Origin: Lepas anatifera
Lineage: Eukaryota; Arthropoda; Thecostraca; Lepadidae
Length of the DNA stretch: 64,000 bases
Reading direction: 5' to 3'
Assembly: GCA_034440635.1 (NCBI GenBank)
Contig: JAOTON010000977.1
Location: 1-64,000 of the forward strand
Shown here: positions 23,575 through 34,699 of the stretch, one piece after another
Numbering within the stretch: position 1 is the stretch's first letter
Layout of the letters: every line of letters begins with the position of its first letter
Translations under genes and position numbers: made by a program
Notes under the pieces: model-generated
The model's input: the letters and a program-made list of their open reading frames with translations, nothing else
What the model was told of the DNA's origin: nothing
The model's database searches: none

Positions 23575-24076
23575 TCGATGCAGCGACTATTAAATAGTAT
23601 TGCTGATTCGCACTTTGATAACTTTTTTGTTGTTTAATTATATTATTGATGGTTTGTTTGGTTGCAATTGAAATGTCTTTGGTCAAATCAGTAAAGTTCA
23701 TTAAAAATATTACAAATATAAGTTCGAGCTTTCGAATGTATTGGACATTCATTATCAAGATAAGAGAAAGAGCGGCTCACGTTTTCCTAAATATAGTTGT
23801 TTGAAAAATATAGCACCGAGTAATGAGCTCTAATCAGTTGAAGGACCTTCTATGTAAAGAAATATCATTGCATTTTTGCCGACTACTTGCTTTGGAATTA
23901 TCTCATGAGTACAAAACTACAATTCTTATATCATCTTATCACAATTTCATAGTCACACTACATTAATACATAGTTAGTCACAAGGCATTACAATACAATA
24001 GAGAAACATTCACATTGCCAACACATGGTATGTTATACAGTACATATATATCAGACATATTCGTTTTTTCTATTAT

Positions 24077-24439
24077 TTAACCCATCCCCCATAGTGACAA
24101 CTTGGCGAGTCTAACGTTTTTTTGTGTGTTGATCTGCGGTGCGAGTTGGTTGATGTATATTGCTTCAATGACTTCTATCTTGTTGTGGTCAGTGCTGGAG
24201 TGTATTATATGTGTGTTATCAGTAAGCATTTGTCTTGTGAGTGTTGTGTTGTATTCTTGTTGTAGATGATCCTTAGTGACTCCCTCGTGGAGGTGCATGG
24301 TAAGACGACGAGATAAAGTGGTTGATGTGTACCCGATGTAGTTTACCTTACGAAGTCTGCAACCTTCGTCGGGACATTGAAATTGGTAAACTACATTAGT
24401 ACGCATCAACCACTTAATCTTCGTGGGATTGTTGCACAT
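24077..24439 (-). pseudogene. inverted partial copy of PLE GIY-YIG endonuclease
   Basis: It encodes 120 residues nearly identical to the C-terminal half of the plus-strand endonuclease frame at 25955-26446, with a handful of substitutions (for example LSRRL for LPRRL and GVTKD for GAPKD). It carries the YIGYTST motif but lacks any reverse transcriptase domain, so it is a by-product of the inverted arm, not an independent gene. Confidence 0.85.
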
Positions 24440-24482
24440 TACGAGGTTTTTTGTTTTTGTGTTCTGGTAGTATATCTTATCA

Positions 24483-25958
24483 GTCCAGCTTACACAGGAA
24501 CAACATAAGCTTTTAAACCTTGGCCTAAACTGTCACATAGAATCAAAACGTTCAGACGTTGATAAAAAAGCCGAACTAGAATTATTATATTGTGATATAC
24601 TACAATTGGAGAAAGATGAACATATCGAAGTAAGCAACAAGTTGAAAGGGGAACTCATCGGAGAGGGATTCAAATTACGAGGAAACGCCAACAGCAAGCT
24701 TGTCACAAAAGAACTTAAGGACACCGCTCGACAGTTGAAAAACGACGACCGAATCATCGTAAGGAGAGCTGATAAGTGCCCTGTGTTTGTGATCTTAGAC
24801 AGAGACAAATATTCTCAAAAACTCAACACCATCCTCTCAGACTCAAGTAAGTTAAAAGTAATTAAAACTGATCCAACCAAAACACTTAAGGCTAAAGTCA
24901 ATAGGATTATAACCAGTGCTAATGCCGTTAATGGTGGTGTACATTTTGCTAAAGTCGTAGGAGAATTTTCTCCGGGATATGCGTATGGGACAGTTAAGAC
25001 GCATAAGGAAGGTAACCCTCTCCGGCCGATTATATCCCAGGTAACTACTGCAACATATAAACTAGCAAAACGGCTTAACCAGATACTAAAACCCTACGTC
25101 CCGTCCAAATATGGTATTGAATCTGTAGATGAATTTCTAGACATTTTAAGACTGAAAAAACCTGAAGGTATCTTGGCATCCATCGATGTAGAAAGTCTAT
25201 CTACAAACGTGCCCATTGACCAGACTATCGATGTTATCTTAAATGAGGTATATGACAAAAAAAGTAATGGCATCAAACCCCTCAACCTACCAAGAAACAT
25301 CCTCGCAGACCTGCTCCGAGCATGTACGAAAGACTCGCCATTTAGGGGACCTGACAACAAATTGTATGTTCAGAAGGATGGGGTGGCCATGGGTTCCCCA
25401 CTTGGCCCTCTTTTCGCCAATTTTTATATGGCATCAATCGAAAATGAAGTCCTCAGTAACCCAGATGTAGCTCCGCATATCTACCTACGCTATGTAGATG
25501 ACTGCTTTTTGAACGTTAGGGACATTAACCAACTCCAGGAAATATTTCGCAAATTTGAAAATCATTCAGTGCTACACTTCACGTTTGAACTAGCCAAAGA
25601 TAGCATCATACCATTCTTAGATGTTCTGGTAGAGGCGACGAACAATGGGTTTATCACGAGCGTCTACCGGAAGCCTACCAACACCGGCCAAACCCTCAAC
25701 GCAAAGAGCGAATGCCCAACACGATATAAAACCAGCGTCATCCGATCATTCGTAAGAAGAGCCATTAAAACCAGTTCATCACACGACAAAATGCATTCTG
25801 AATTCATTAGGCTGAAACAAATTCTAGTAAATAACGGATATTCTAACAAAGACGTAGACGCAGAAATCAAAAGACAACTAGACAACAAATACACCAACAA
25901 AACATCAGACCAAGCACAAACAGTAACACACCATCTCTACTCTACCGAAATCACATGA
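24483..25958 (+). CDS. Penelope-like reverse transcriptase, 5'-truncated
   Basis: The frame is open from the junction with the inverted arm; the first ATG is internal, so the true N-terminus is missing. Motifs in order: VRRADKCPVFVILDRDKY (PLE N-terminal RT motif), YGTVKTHKEGNPLRPIIS (RT2), ASIDVESLSTNVP (RT3, first catalytic Asp), KDGVAMGSPLGPLFANFYM (RT4), LRYVDDCF (RT5, catalytic Asp pair), IPFLDVLV (RT6) and SVYRKPT (RT7). The enzyme would copy element RNA, priming at nicked DNA ends. It ends at a TGA that overlaps the endonuclease frame's ATG. Family relatives usually carry both domains in one frame, so a 2-base (or -1) slip near 25930-25945 probably split them; the repeat CTCTACTCTAC there is a likely slippage site. 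Confidence 0.88.
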   Translation, partial: VQLTQEQHKLLNLGLNCHIESKRSDVDKKAELELLYCDILQLEKDEHIEVSNKLKGELIGEGFKLRGNANSKLVTKELKDTARQLKNDDRIIVRRADKCPVFVILDRDKYSQKLNTILSDSSKLKVIKTDPTKTLKAKVNRIITSANAVNGGVHFAKVVGEFSPGYAYGTVKTHKEGNPLRPIISQVTTATYKLAKRLNQILKPYVPSKYGIESVDEFLDILRLKKPEGILASIDVESLSTNVPIDQTIDVILNEVYDKKSNGIKPLNLPRNILADLLRACTKDSPFRGPDNKLYVQKDGVAMGSPLGPLFANFYMASIENEVLSNPDVAPHIYLRYVDDCFLNVRDINQLQEIFRKFENHSVLHFTFELAKDSIIPFLDVLVEATNNGFITSVYRKPTNTGQTLNAKSECPTRYKTSVIRSFVRRAIKTSSSHDKMHSEFIRLKQILVNNGYSNKDVDAEIKRQLDNKYTNKTSDQAQTVTHHLYSTEIT

Positions 25959-26446
25959 ACTCGCAGTACGAAACAGATGAGAAGATTTTGAAAAGCATAC
26001 TTAAAAGAAACATCAAATGTAAAGAGAATCACGCAATCAATCTTCACATATACTACCAGAACACGAAAACAAAAAACCTCGTAATGTGCAACAATCCCAC
26101 GAAGATTAAGTGGTTGATGCGTACTAATGTAGTTTACCAATTTCAATGTCCCGACGAAGGTTGCAGACTTCGTAAGGTAAACTACATCGGATACACATCA
26201 ACCACTTTACCTCGTCGTCTTACCATGCACCTCCACGAGGGAGCCCCTAAGGATCATCTACAACAAGAACACAACACAACACTCACAAGACACATGCTTA
26301 CTGATAACACACATATAATACACTCCAGCACTGACCACAACAAGATAGAAATCATTGAAGCAATATACATCAACCAACTCGCACCGCAGATCAACACACA
26401 AAAAAATGTTAGACTCGCCAAGTTGTCACTATGGGGGATGGGTTAA
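25955..26446 (+). CDS. Penelope-like GIY-YIG endonuclease domain
   Basis: 163 codons. The open frame extends a few codons before its ATG, and this extra part resembles the RT-to-EN linker of Penelope proteins (YRNHMNSQYETDEKIL). Then comes a Cys-containing segment (CNNPTKIKW, VVYQFQCPDEGC) and the GIY-YIG core variant NYIGYTSTTLPRRLTMHLHEG, with the conserved Arg and a His-rich stretch (HIIHSSTDHNKIEIIEA, containing the late conserved Glu). The domain nicks target DNA for integration. It is probably the C-terminal half of the RT protein, separated by a frameshift. Confidence 0.85.
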   Translation: MNSQYETDEKILKSILKRNIKCKENHAINLHIYYQNTKTKNLVMCNNPTKIKWLMRTNVVYQFQCPDEGCRLRKVNYIGYTSTTLPRRLTMHLHEGAPKDHLQQEHNTTLTRHMLTDNTHIIHSSTDHNKIEIIEAIYINQLAPQINTQKNVRLAKLSLWGMG

Positions 26447-26889
26447 ATAATGGAAAAAACGAATATGTCTGATATATATGTACTGTATAACATACCATGT
26501 GTTGGCAATGTGAATGTTTCTCTATTGTATTGTAATGCCTTGTGACTAACTATGTATTAATGTAGTGTGACTATGAAATTGTGATACGATGATATAAGAA
26601 TTGTAGTTTTGTACTCATGAGATAATTCCAAAGCAAGTAGTCGGCAAAAATGTAATGATATTTCTTTACATAGAAGGTCTTTCAACTGATTAGAGCTCAT
26701 TACTCGGTGCTATATTTTTCAAACAACTATATTTAGGAAAACGTGAGCCGCTTTTTCTCTTATCTTGATAATGAATGTCCAATACATTCGAAAGCTCGAA
26801 CTTATATTTGTAATATTTTTAATGAACTTTACTGATTTGACCAAAGACATTTCAATTGCAACCAAACAAACCATCAATAATATAATTAA

Positions 26890-27712
26890 CACGCGCATTG
26901 ACGGGGGTCTGAGCCACCTTCGCATTGACGGGGGCGGGTACCCGCCCCTAAGATCTCGAGAACCACGGTAGGTAGCGAAAAACGGTAAACGGCGTTGGGC
27001 TGCCCATCCACTTCTCCATCGAAAACATTTGAACCATTTTTTGTCAGGTCACATTTAAGGTCACGAGAGGTCAAAACATGCCCGTCATAGGGATAACATG
27101 TAAATTCAGTTTTTCGGCCATCAAATCTGAACAAGTAAAGATAGAGCAAAACGACTTGAACTATATGAATCCTCTTAGCAAGCCAAATCGAATGATATAT
27201 AATTTGACCTTGCTAGGTCAAATCAGGATTTGACCTGACCTGAGGTCAGGTCAGGGTCAAGTTATATAAAATGCATATCATTAGAACCGAAAGCCCAGGC
27301 GAGTCTAATGCAGCTAAAATAAATGCTCTATCACCATCCGTTACTGAGTTATTCCGTAAAAACCATTTTTCCATGTATTTCCAATGGAGAGGTCATGCCT
27401 CGTACCTGACCTTAGGTCATCGATATCGAAAATACCGGAACATATTTTAGAGAACTCGGTGGGGCCATTATGTGATATGAGTTTCAATCGGATAAGTTCA
27501 CCCTGCTCCGACTTATGCTATCTTAAACTTTTTTTGAGGTCGGGTCACTTGACCTGTAATGGTGACCTGACCTGAGATGACCTAACCTTAAAATTTTCAC
27601 AGAAGTTGTAAAATGATGGGGAAAAGGTATACCAAGTACGGCGGCGCTACGCGCCGCCGTTTTTCTGCTCTCTCCGAAAAACCCGGGGGCGGGTACCCCC
27701 CCGTCATGCGTG
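26890..27712 (+). mobile_element. F1 element copy 7, inserted into the Penelope right arm
   Basis: 823 bp with TTAA at 26886-26889 and 27713-27716. The undisturbed inverted arm on the left supplies the empty site: there the same sequence reads ATATAATTAAACAAC with a single TTAA. The right end has lost a base (CGTCATGCGTG) and several single-base deletions occur inside. Confidence 0.93.
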
Positions 27713-27798
27713 TTAAACAACAAAAAAGTTATCAAAGTGCGAATCAGCAATACTATTCAATAGTCGCTGCATCGAAGAGGATATATTGCCCAACTACT

Positions 27799-27801
<3 letters not shown>

Positions 27802-27844
<43 letters not shown>

Positions 27845-27983
27845 TGTTATGTTCATAGTGACAAATATAAGTTACAATGATGTTTAGACGAATTTCAAAA
27901 ACTAAATTTATAATTTATATTATGTGGTGCAATATAATGTTTTTATAAATTTAGTTTTGAAATTCGCCTAAACATCATTGTAA

Positions 27984-28061
<78 letters not shown>

Positions 28062-28235
28062 GTTCATAGTGACAAATATAAGTTACAATGATGTTTAGGC
28101 AAATTTTAAAAACTAAATCTATAAAAACATTATATTGCACCACATATGGTGTGGTTATATGCACCACATATTATGTGGTGCAATATAATGTTTTTATAAA
28201 TTCAGTTTTTGAAATTCGCCTAAACATCATTGTAA

Positions 28236-28286
<51 letters not shown>
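27802..28286. repeat. (TA)n arrays carrying two palindromic MITEs
   Basis: TA runs at about 27802-27838, 27985-28056 and 28240-28286 separate two hairpin units (about 27848-27986 and 28057-28239). Each unit has inverted arms ending AAGTTACAATGATGTTTAG. Copy 2 has arms of about 64 bp; copy 1 lost part of its left arm. Insertion at TA suits a Tc1/mariner-type MITE. The TA runs produce meaningless Ile-Tyr open frames. Confidence 0.75.
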
Positions 28287-28289
<3 letters not shown>

Positions 28290-28359
28290 TAGCGTACATA
28301 GAAATATTGTGTACTGCACGGCTTTCGATGATATCAATGACTTTTAACACCCGCTCTAG

Positions 28360-28800
28360 AGCTCGAAAAGTATATTGAAGGTACAGTACTATGAATTCGT
28401 CAGCCTTTGATCAATGGGGCTTTCTCAAAGCTGGCTTAGCTTACCGTCCGCTGACGAACCTGATAATTTTGCTCCCCCATAGTTGACATGGAAGAAAATA
28501 TACTTTTTTATTCATAAAAAGTGGGTAGCAGGGGCGTGAATTTTTTAAATGATTGGGGTTCTTTTATTTGAAGCAATGTTAGTAACCAACATATAAAAAG
28601 GAACAGTATAAAATAAGCCGTAACTTATTCTCCCCACAGGGATCTTGAACTGCTTAATATCAATTCAGAATCTGTAAGATTAGGAACAGACAAGTTTTAA
28701 GGTCACTTTAATATCATTCCGAAGTTTTATTGGGTTTGACCAAGCACCCTAAAAGAGATATGACTCCACAACCCTGCTGGGTATGCACTATGCAGCCTAG
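28360..28800 (+). repeat. dispersed repeat R1, copy 2
   Basis: Nearly identical in reverse to 21140-21577. Its right end is cut off where the F2 element begins. Confidence 0.75.
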
Positions 28801-28815
28801 AGCGGGTGGCACTAA

Positions 28816-30551
28816 CGTGCACTGGAGGAGGCTTGGTAGGCCCCCTAAGATCTCGGAAACTAAGAGATGTAGAATAACGCCAGTTTGGGATGGGTGAGGG
28901 CTATGGTTATCTACATCTGACCAATTTTCATTGACCTAGGTCAATGTCTTCAAGATCAAATGAGGTCATAAAGGTCAAATCTTGACCATGCTTGGGAGTT
29001 ATTGGGAAATGCCGTGATTGTGCGGGAAAAGACGGGAATAAGCTAACCACGGACCAGGGTCATAGAGAGAAGATCACAAAGAATCTTAACTACGATTTTG
29101 AGGTTAAGGTCATTCAAGTTTATTGACCTAGCAGTTCACAATATGGTATGCTGCCTATAATGTACACTATGACTAGCACTTTAGCCACTGTTTGGCGGGA
29201 AAATGGGGAGTAAACTTTACCAATGACCTTTGACCTTGACTTTCGGCCTTGATCTTTACAGCTAATTAAGTATTACACCTCAATATCAAGTATTACACCT
29301 CAATATCAAGCATTACCTCATATTACACTATGAGGTCATAACATAATATACTTCAGACCGGGCAATGCCATTTGACCTAAAGCACTGGGGCTAATGACCT
29401 TGAAAGTGCATACATGACCTTTTACAGTGACCTTTGCACATATACTTGACCTTCATGTGAGCTGACCTTGGCATATCATCCCCGTTATATGGCGTTGTGA
29501 CGTCACCACTCGGTCTCTACTGTAAGTGAACTGGTCCGACCGCGCGATTACGGCGATCTCAAAGTGCAGGTCTGACTTTGAAAGCCTCTAAGCCATATAA
29601 TGTTTTGCCGATTCTCATTTTTTCACCAATCAACGTGCTATTAACACGCGCATTGACGGGGGGCGGGTACCGCCCCCTCGTTTTCGGAGACAGCAGAAAA
29701 CGGCGGCGCGTAGCGCCGCTGTACTTGGTATACCTTTTCCTCATCATTTTTACAACTTCTGTGAAAATTTTAAGGTTAGGTCATCTCAGGTCATGTCACT
29801 AGTACAGGTCAAGTGACCCGACCTCAAAAAAGTTTAAGATAGCATAAGTCGGAGCAGGGTGAACTTATCCGATTGAAACTCACATCACATACTGGCCCCA
29901 CCGAGTTCTCTAAAATATGTTCCGGTATTTTTGATATCGATGACCTAAGGTCAAGTACGAGGCATGACCTCTCCATTGGAAATACATGGGAAAAATGGTT
30001 TTACGGAATAACTCAGTAACGGATGGTGATAGAGCATTTATTTTAGCTGCATTAGACTCGCCTGGGCTTTGCGGTTCTAATGATATGCATTTTATATAAT
30101 TTGACCCTGACCTGACCTCAGGTGGGTCAAATCCTTGATTTGACCTAGCAGGTCAAATTATATATCATTCGATTCGGCTTGCTAAGAGGATTCATATAGT
30201 TCAAGTCGTTTTGTCTATCTTTACTTGTTCAGATTTCATGGCCGAAAAACTGAATTTACATGTTATCCCTATGACGGGCATGTTTTGACCTCTCGTGACC
30301 TTAAATGTGACCTGACAAAAAATGGTTCAATGTTTTCGATGGAAGTGGATGGGCGCCCAACGCGTTTACCGTTTTCGCACCTACCGTGGTTCTCGGATCT
30401 TGGGGCGGTCCCCCGTAGGAGTGGCTCAGACCCCGTATGTGTTAACATTCTGTTGAATGTGGCTAAGTATTGTTTTCGGCTACAAGCGGTCCTCCGGCCA
30501 CCTTGGAAAAACAGTTGGGGGGGGTCTCTGAGGCCCCCTCCAGTGCGCATG
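28816..30551 (+). mobile_element. F2 element copy B, interrupted by F1
   Basis: It begins CGTGCACTGGAGGAGGC after CTAA and ends GCCCCCTCCAGTGCGCATG before TTAA (30552-30555), so the ends are inverted repeats. The interior follows copy A at 11074-11834. An F1 copy sits at 29645-30441. Apart from that insert it is about 935 bp and non-coding. Confidence 0.75.
29645..30441 (-). mobile_element. F1 element copy 8, decayed, nested in F2
   Basis: TTAA at 29641-29644 and 30442-30445. The left end is intact (CACGCGCATTGACGGGG), the right end is worn (CCCCGTATGTG). Many one- to several-base deletions make it the shortest copy (797 bp), with the palindromic GC tracts eroded. Confidence 0.8.
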
Positions 30552-30555
30552 TTAA

Positions 30556-32111
30556 ATTAGTCAACCAGCCCAGTGACACGTCATGTTAAAGAGCATCACC
30601 AGCACTTCATGTACTGCAATTAGATGGAACCGGACATAATGCGTGGGAAACGTGCCGTGTGTAGCAATGCTGGATATAAGATATTTTTCATCCACGTAAT
30701 TTTCCCGTACTTATTAATTTTTACGATTTCGATGAATGGACTTCACATGTTCATCAAGCCACAGCCACGTAGGTAGCAATTACTGCTGACAGCGGACAGG
30801 ATATAAGTGACTGGAATGTCCTGCGCCACGGATCAGCCCATGTTCCGCCGCGTCATAAATGTCCCGCCTGTTGAATACCTGTCCGATTACTGATGCCCGG
30901 CTGACACCTCAGCGCCGGCCAGCAGCCCATTCGTAACAAGAGGGCAGGCGTGGCACAGGTGGTCCACCTCGCCCCAAAAAGTGGGAACATTCTTAGCTGC
31001 TAACTGTGCACAGTGTTGAACTCTATAGGGAGTACTCAAATTTGTCTTCGTAATTTATTTCATTGCATGCTTATCATTATGCAAACGTGTTTGTAAACAA
31101 TTTTGGTTTGCACATATTTTGGTGGGAAATGTTTAAAACGTTTATATTAGTGGGCAGTTCTTGTGCCAATATTCCGACTTTTATTTTATAGAATAATTTC
31201 GTTTGCTTCTCTTCCTGATAAGACATGTTTTGTGCCACTTTTTGGTAATATTAGTGAACACCCTCTCGCCTTTACCCTGTCTAATATAGACCAAAGTGAC
31301 CAAACCTGGTCTAGAGATTGAAATATTCAGGAGCTCGACCAAAACTGTATACAAGAAAATGTAATAAATATATTTACTCATTCACAAAATGTGATTCAAA
31401 GATGGTCAAAATCGTAAGTGTGCATGTGCACCGAAATTTACACGCATAAAAATACTGGCACAATGGTGTGGTTACAAAGACATGTGGCCTCAAGATTTGT
31501 CCAGGCATCACTTCTTCGGCGTATGAAAGCCCCCAGTTTCGTCTGGTTTTCCAACTTTTGCCACACATTTGGGTGTCAACTGCCCCATCCCATTCATCTC
31601 CCTTGGTGTGCTTTTAGCAGGCACGCCAGCCACATAAAAACCAACGTCAAAAGTTTGGACCGCTTTTGGTCGGAGCCATGCTGCACACGGGATCCAAATC
31701 TGTCGCATCTCGGCTTTCCGTGAAATGCGGAAGTCGGAGTAACCGTGCAAGTTATATCTTAGCCAACTCCGAGTGATTGTTACAAAATAAATGTGCTCTG
31801 GAATCCTTTCACATTGCATCCCAATACTTACGCCAGATCGGTGACTTCTTTGATCAATAATTCAACCCGTGGTGAATGCCAGGCTTTCTGGAATTGCACT
31901 GTCAGTTCGCAATCCTTGAACAGAAGTAGTTATTGACTGGCAGCGCCCGTTCCGGGTTACTCAGATCCTCCAAGGTTTTTTATTCAAAAGCGGGTTTGGT
32001 TCTAACACTGATTGATAACATGCTGGTCGAGTGATTTCCTACCGTTTTGACGCACAGGGGTATTGTTGCATTCAGCATTGTAGTCCTCAAGTCGTCAGCG
32101 GTATTCACCGC
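30556..32111. other. intron DNA, no supported gene
   Basis: Open frames at 31418-31819 overlap on opposite strands without motifs. No repeats identified. Confidence 0.3.
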
Positions 32112-32400
32112 GAGTGTGTAACTTACCCATCGCAGGGGCGGATCCAAGGGAAGTGAGTGTGTAACTTACCCATCGCAGGGGCGGATCCAAGGGAAGTGAG
32201 TGTGTAGCTTACCCATCGCAGGGGCGGATCCAAGGGAAGTGAGTGTGTAACTTACCCATCGCAGGGGGCGGATCCAAGGGAAGTGAGTGTGTAACTTACC
32301 CATCGCAGGGGCGGATCCAAGGGAAGTGAATGTGTAACTTACCCATCGCAGGGGCGGATTCAAGGCAAGCGAGTGTATAACTTACCAATCGCAGGGCGGA
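32112..32400. repeat. 43-bp minisatellite, about 6.5 copies
   Basis: The unit contains GTGTGTAACTTACCCATCGC and AGGGGCGGATCCAAGGGAAG. Early units are almost identical; the last copy is degenerate. Confidence 0.93.
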
Positions 32401-33361
32401 ACCAATACAAGCGGTATGAAGGCGAACACTACTCTTAGGTCCATGAAACGTGGACGTTTAACGTGGACGTTGGGCACCGAAGCCACCTTCACATAACTAA
32501 ACAAGCCTTTCAGGTTCTGAACCTATGCAATACTGGCACATTAAAGTTGACATTAGAAGCGGCCCTAGTAAAGGTAGAATTTATAGCGACATATAGTGGA
32601 GTGGGTAGCAGGTAATCCTGAATTACTGATGCTGAGGGCGCCAGCCGGCATCAGAGTAAAACTGCTTTGGAGGGCGGAACAATGCTATCATACGTGTACA
32701 ACTATGAATATTTGCGTGCGGCCACTTTTCTAGGACGTGTTGAGTACTTTTTTTGCCGTCGCCTTCTCTGCCGTGAGCCATACCAGCGAGCCGGACTCCA
32801 ATATGGCTTAAAACTTTTAGAGGTACATTTGGACATTTAAAGATGTTCATACACCTTAAAAGTATGCAATTCTACACGCCAATGCATCGAGTATGTTCCC
32901 GCTTCCTGAGGTTCCGATCTCCTTCCCTCTTCATATTTATTCATTTGCTCGATTTTTAAAAAAATAATTTTATCAAGGTGACTTAGCAAAATTCTACGTC
33001 TCTCACTGACTCATTGCCAGTGATTAGTAAAAAGATCTTGAAAATATGTGCTGCACTTGGATGGGCGCAGATCACAGAAGCAATCCTCGGCAACTTGCCG
33101 AGGCGTGGCGTGCTTTGTATGAAAGGGACGAACCAGCGGTGCTGAGATATTTCATCAAAACTGGAGGACTAATGTGAGCAAGAGGGAAACAATGCAGGGC
33201 GACATAGTTTTTTAATAGCCTAGTTTCTCAACGACAAAGTCTTGGTGCTGCATGGTGCGAATAGGCTTTGGTTCAGAAATGAAGGAAATGAAGGGTCTAA
33301 ATATCATCGACATCCACATTTGCCACCACATATTAGGCGGCGTAGTGCAATCACAGGCGGC
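32401..33361. other. intron DNA, no recognised feature
   Basis: Contains a short direct repeat (AACGTGGACGTT) at 32449-32470. Nothing else is supported. Confidence 0.3.
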
Positions 33362-33520
33362 CGGGCTCGGCGGTGCAGTATAGCCGCAGGCGGCCATGTT
33401 CGGCGGCGCAGTACAGCCGCAGGCAGCCGTGTTCGGCGGTGCAGTACAGCTGCAGGAGGCGCTGTTCGGAGGGCAGTACAGCCGCAGGTGGTCGCGTATC
33501 TTTCCGACCTGCATCTCCTG

Positions 33521-33558
<38 letters not shown>
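33362..33558. repeat. 33-bp tandem repeat followed by (GA)n
   Basis: About four copies of a GC-rich unit with GTTCGGCGGTGCAGTACAGC and GCAGG (33362-33495), then a GA run at about 33524-33558. The frames through it are repeat artefacts. Confidence 0.8.
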
Positions 33559-33560
<2 letters not shown>

Positions 33561-33648
33561 CTCAATCTTTTTCTACACTCTTCTAATCTCTCACAAAGCA
33601 TCTTGACCACTGATATCGAATTTATCATGAAGTCAAAGTTTGTCTTAA

Positions 33649-34370
33649 CCCTCGCCCCACCGGGCCATCGATGGCCCCCTAAGGTTTTTTTCGAGGTAGC
33701 AGAAAAACGACGAGACCCAGCATCGCGATTGAGGGCTCTATCTCTCACCCCATCATTTTCCCACCATCACTGATTTTTTACCCCGGGTCACCCAAGGTCA
33801 GGTCACCAGGCGAGATCAACCAAGGTCACCTCACTTCAAATTTTTAGCTCTGTAATAGCTACATTTCTTGGTTGATCAATTTGAAACTTTCTAAACTTTA
33901 TGGCCCCGTCAGGGTCTAAAACGTGAATATCCAAGATTTTTAGATTTCGTGACCTGAGGTCAGGTCACGAGGTGACCTCTCCCATCGAAAAAGCATGGGG
34001 AAAAGCTGTCTTATGATCTAAAAGTCACAAAAACGATTGCAAATGCTCAGCGTGCTTAGAAAAGCGTTCTTGGACACCCTTTCACAGATCACAGGGGCCG
34101 TATTTTCCCTTTGACCTCTCCGAGGTCATCCAAGATCACCAGGGGTCAAAAACAGTATTTTGACAATAACTTTTGACCTAATTAAGCTGGAGCGCTGAAA
34201 TAAACGTCATTGCGTATGTCCTGTCACTAGTTTTCATTTCATATACGGCAAGGTCACTTTCTGACTTTTCATGACCTCAGGTCATATTAGGTCACGAAGT
34301 GACCTCTGGAGGTCAAACCAGTGCCGGGAGGTGATAATGTTCCACATAGCGAAGAAAGGTCTGACATTTT
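33649..34370 (+). mobile_element. F3 element copy 1, truncated
   Basis: Starts after TTAA (33645-33648) with CCCTCGCCCCACCGGGCC. It matches the F3 copy at 61594-62563 up to about 34370 (GGAGGTGATAATGTTCCACA and following), then stops matching, so the right end is lost. Rich in AGGTCA/TGACCT. No protein. Confidence 0.75.
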
Positions 34371-34689
34371 CCTAGGCCGTGGACGGCAGTGGGGAACCGG
34401 GGCTGGCATGAATCAGGGTCGCAGGGGTAAGCAGGGACGGTATTAATCAGGTCAACGGTGATGAGCCGAGGTTGGGGGCGGCACATGTATATAGGGTGCT
34501 CAAAATAGGATTTTGGGTGCTGAAATTGGGAGTGTGGGTGCTGGAGCACCCCCAAATAGATAGCAAATCACACATCTGAGAACCACTTTGTGCATGCGAA
34601 AATACATTTTAGATTCATTTTCTTTTATCCCAATCCTACTGATGATTCTAACGAGCACACCTGCCTGATAATAGGGAGTAAAGGCAGAG
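34371..34689. other. intron DNA, no recognised feature
   Basis: A short local repetition, GGTGCTGAAATTGGGAG and GGGTGCTGGAGCACCC, lies near 34520-34550. Otherwise nothing. Confidence 0.3.
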
Positions 34690-34699
34690 AAGGCTGTTG

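Larger units (their letters stand above)
23573..27773 (+). mobile_element. Penelope-like retroelement (PLE) with inverted terminal arm
   Basis: The central plus-strand part encodes reverse transcriptase and GIY-YIG endonuclease. The left arm (23573 to about 24475) is an inverted copy of the right arm (about 26053-26885 plus 27717-27773), roughly 900 bp each and nearly identical. The right arm is interrupted by an F1 element. TA repeats flank both sides. Partial inverted or tandem copies beside a full unit are characteristic of Penelope-like elements and arise at integration. The 5' end of the coding unit looks truncated where the left arm joins it at about 24475. Confidence 0.88.
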
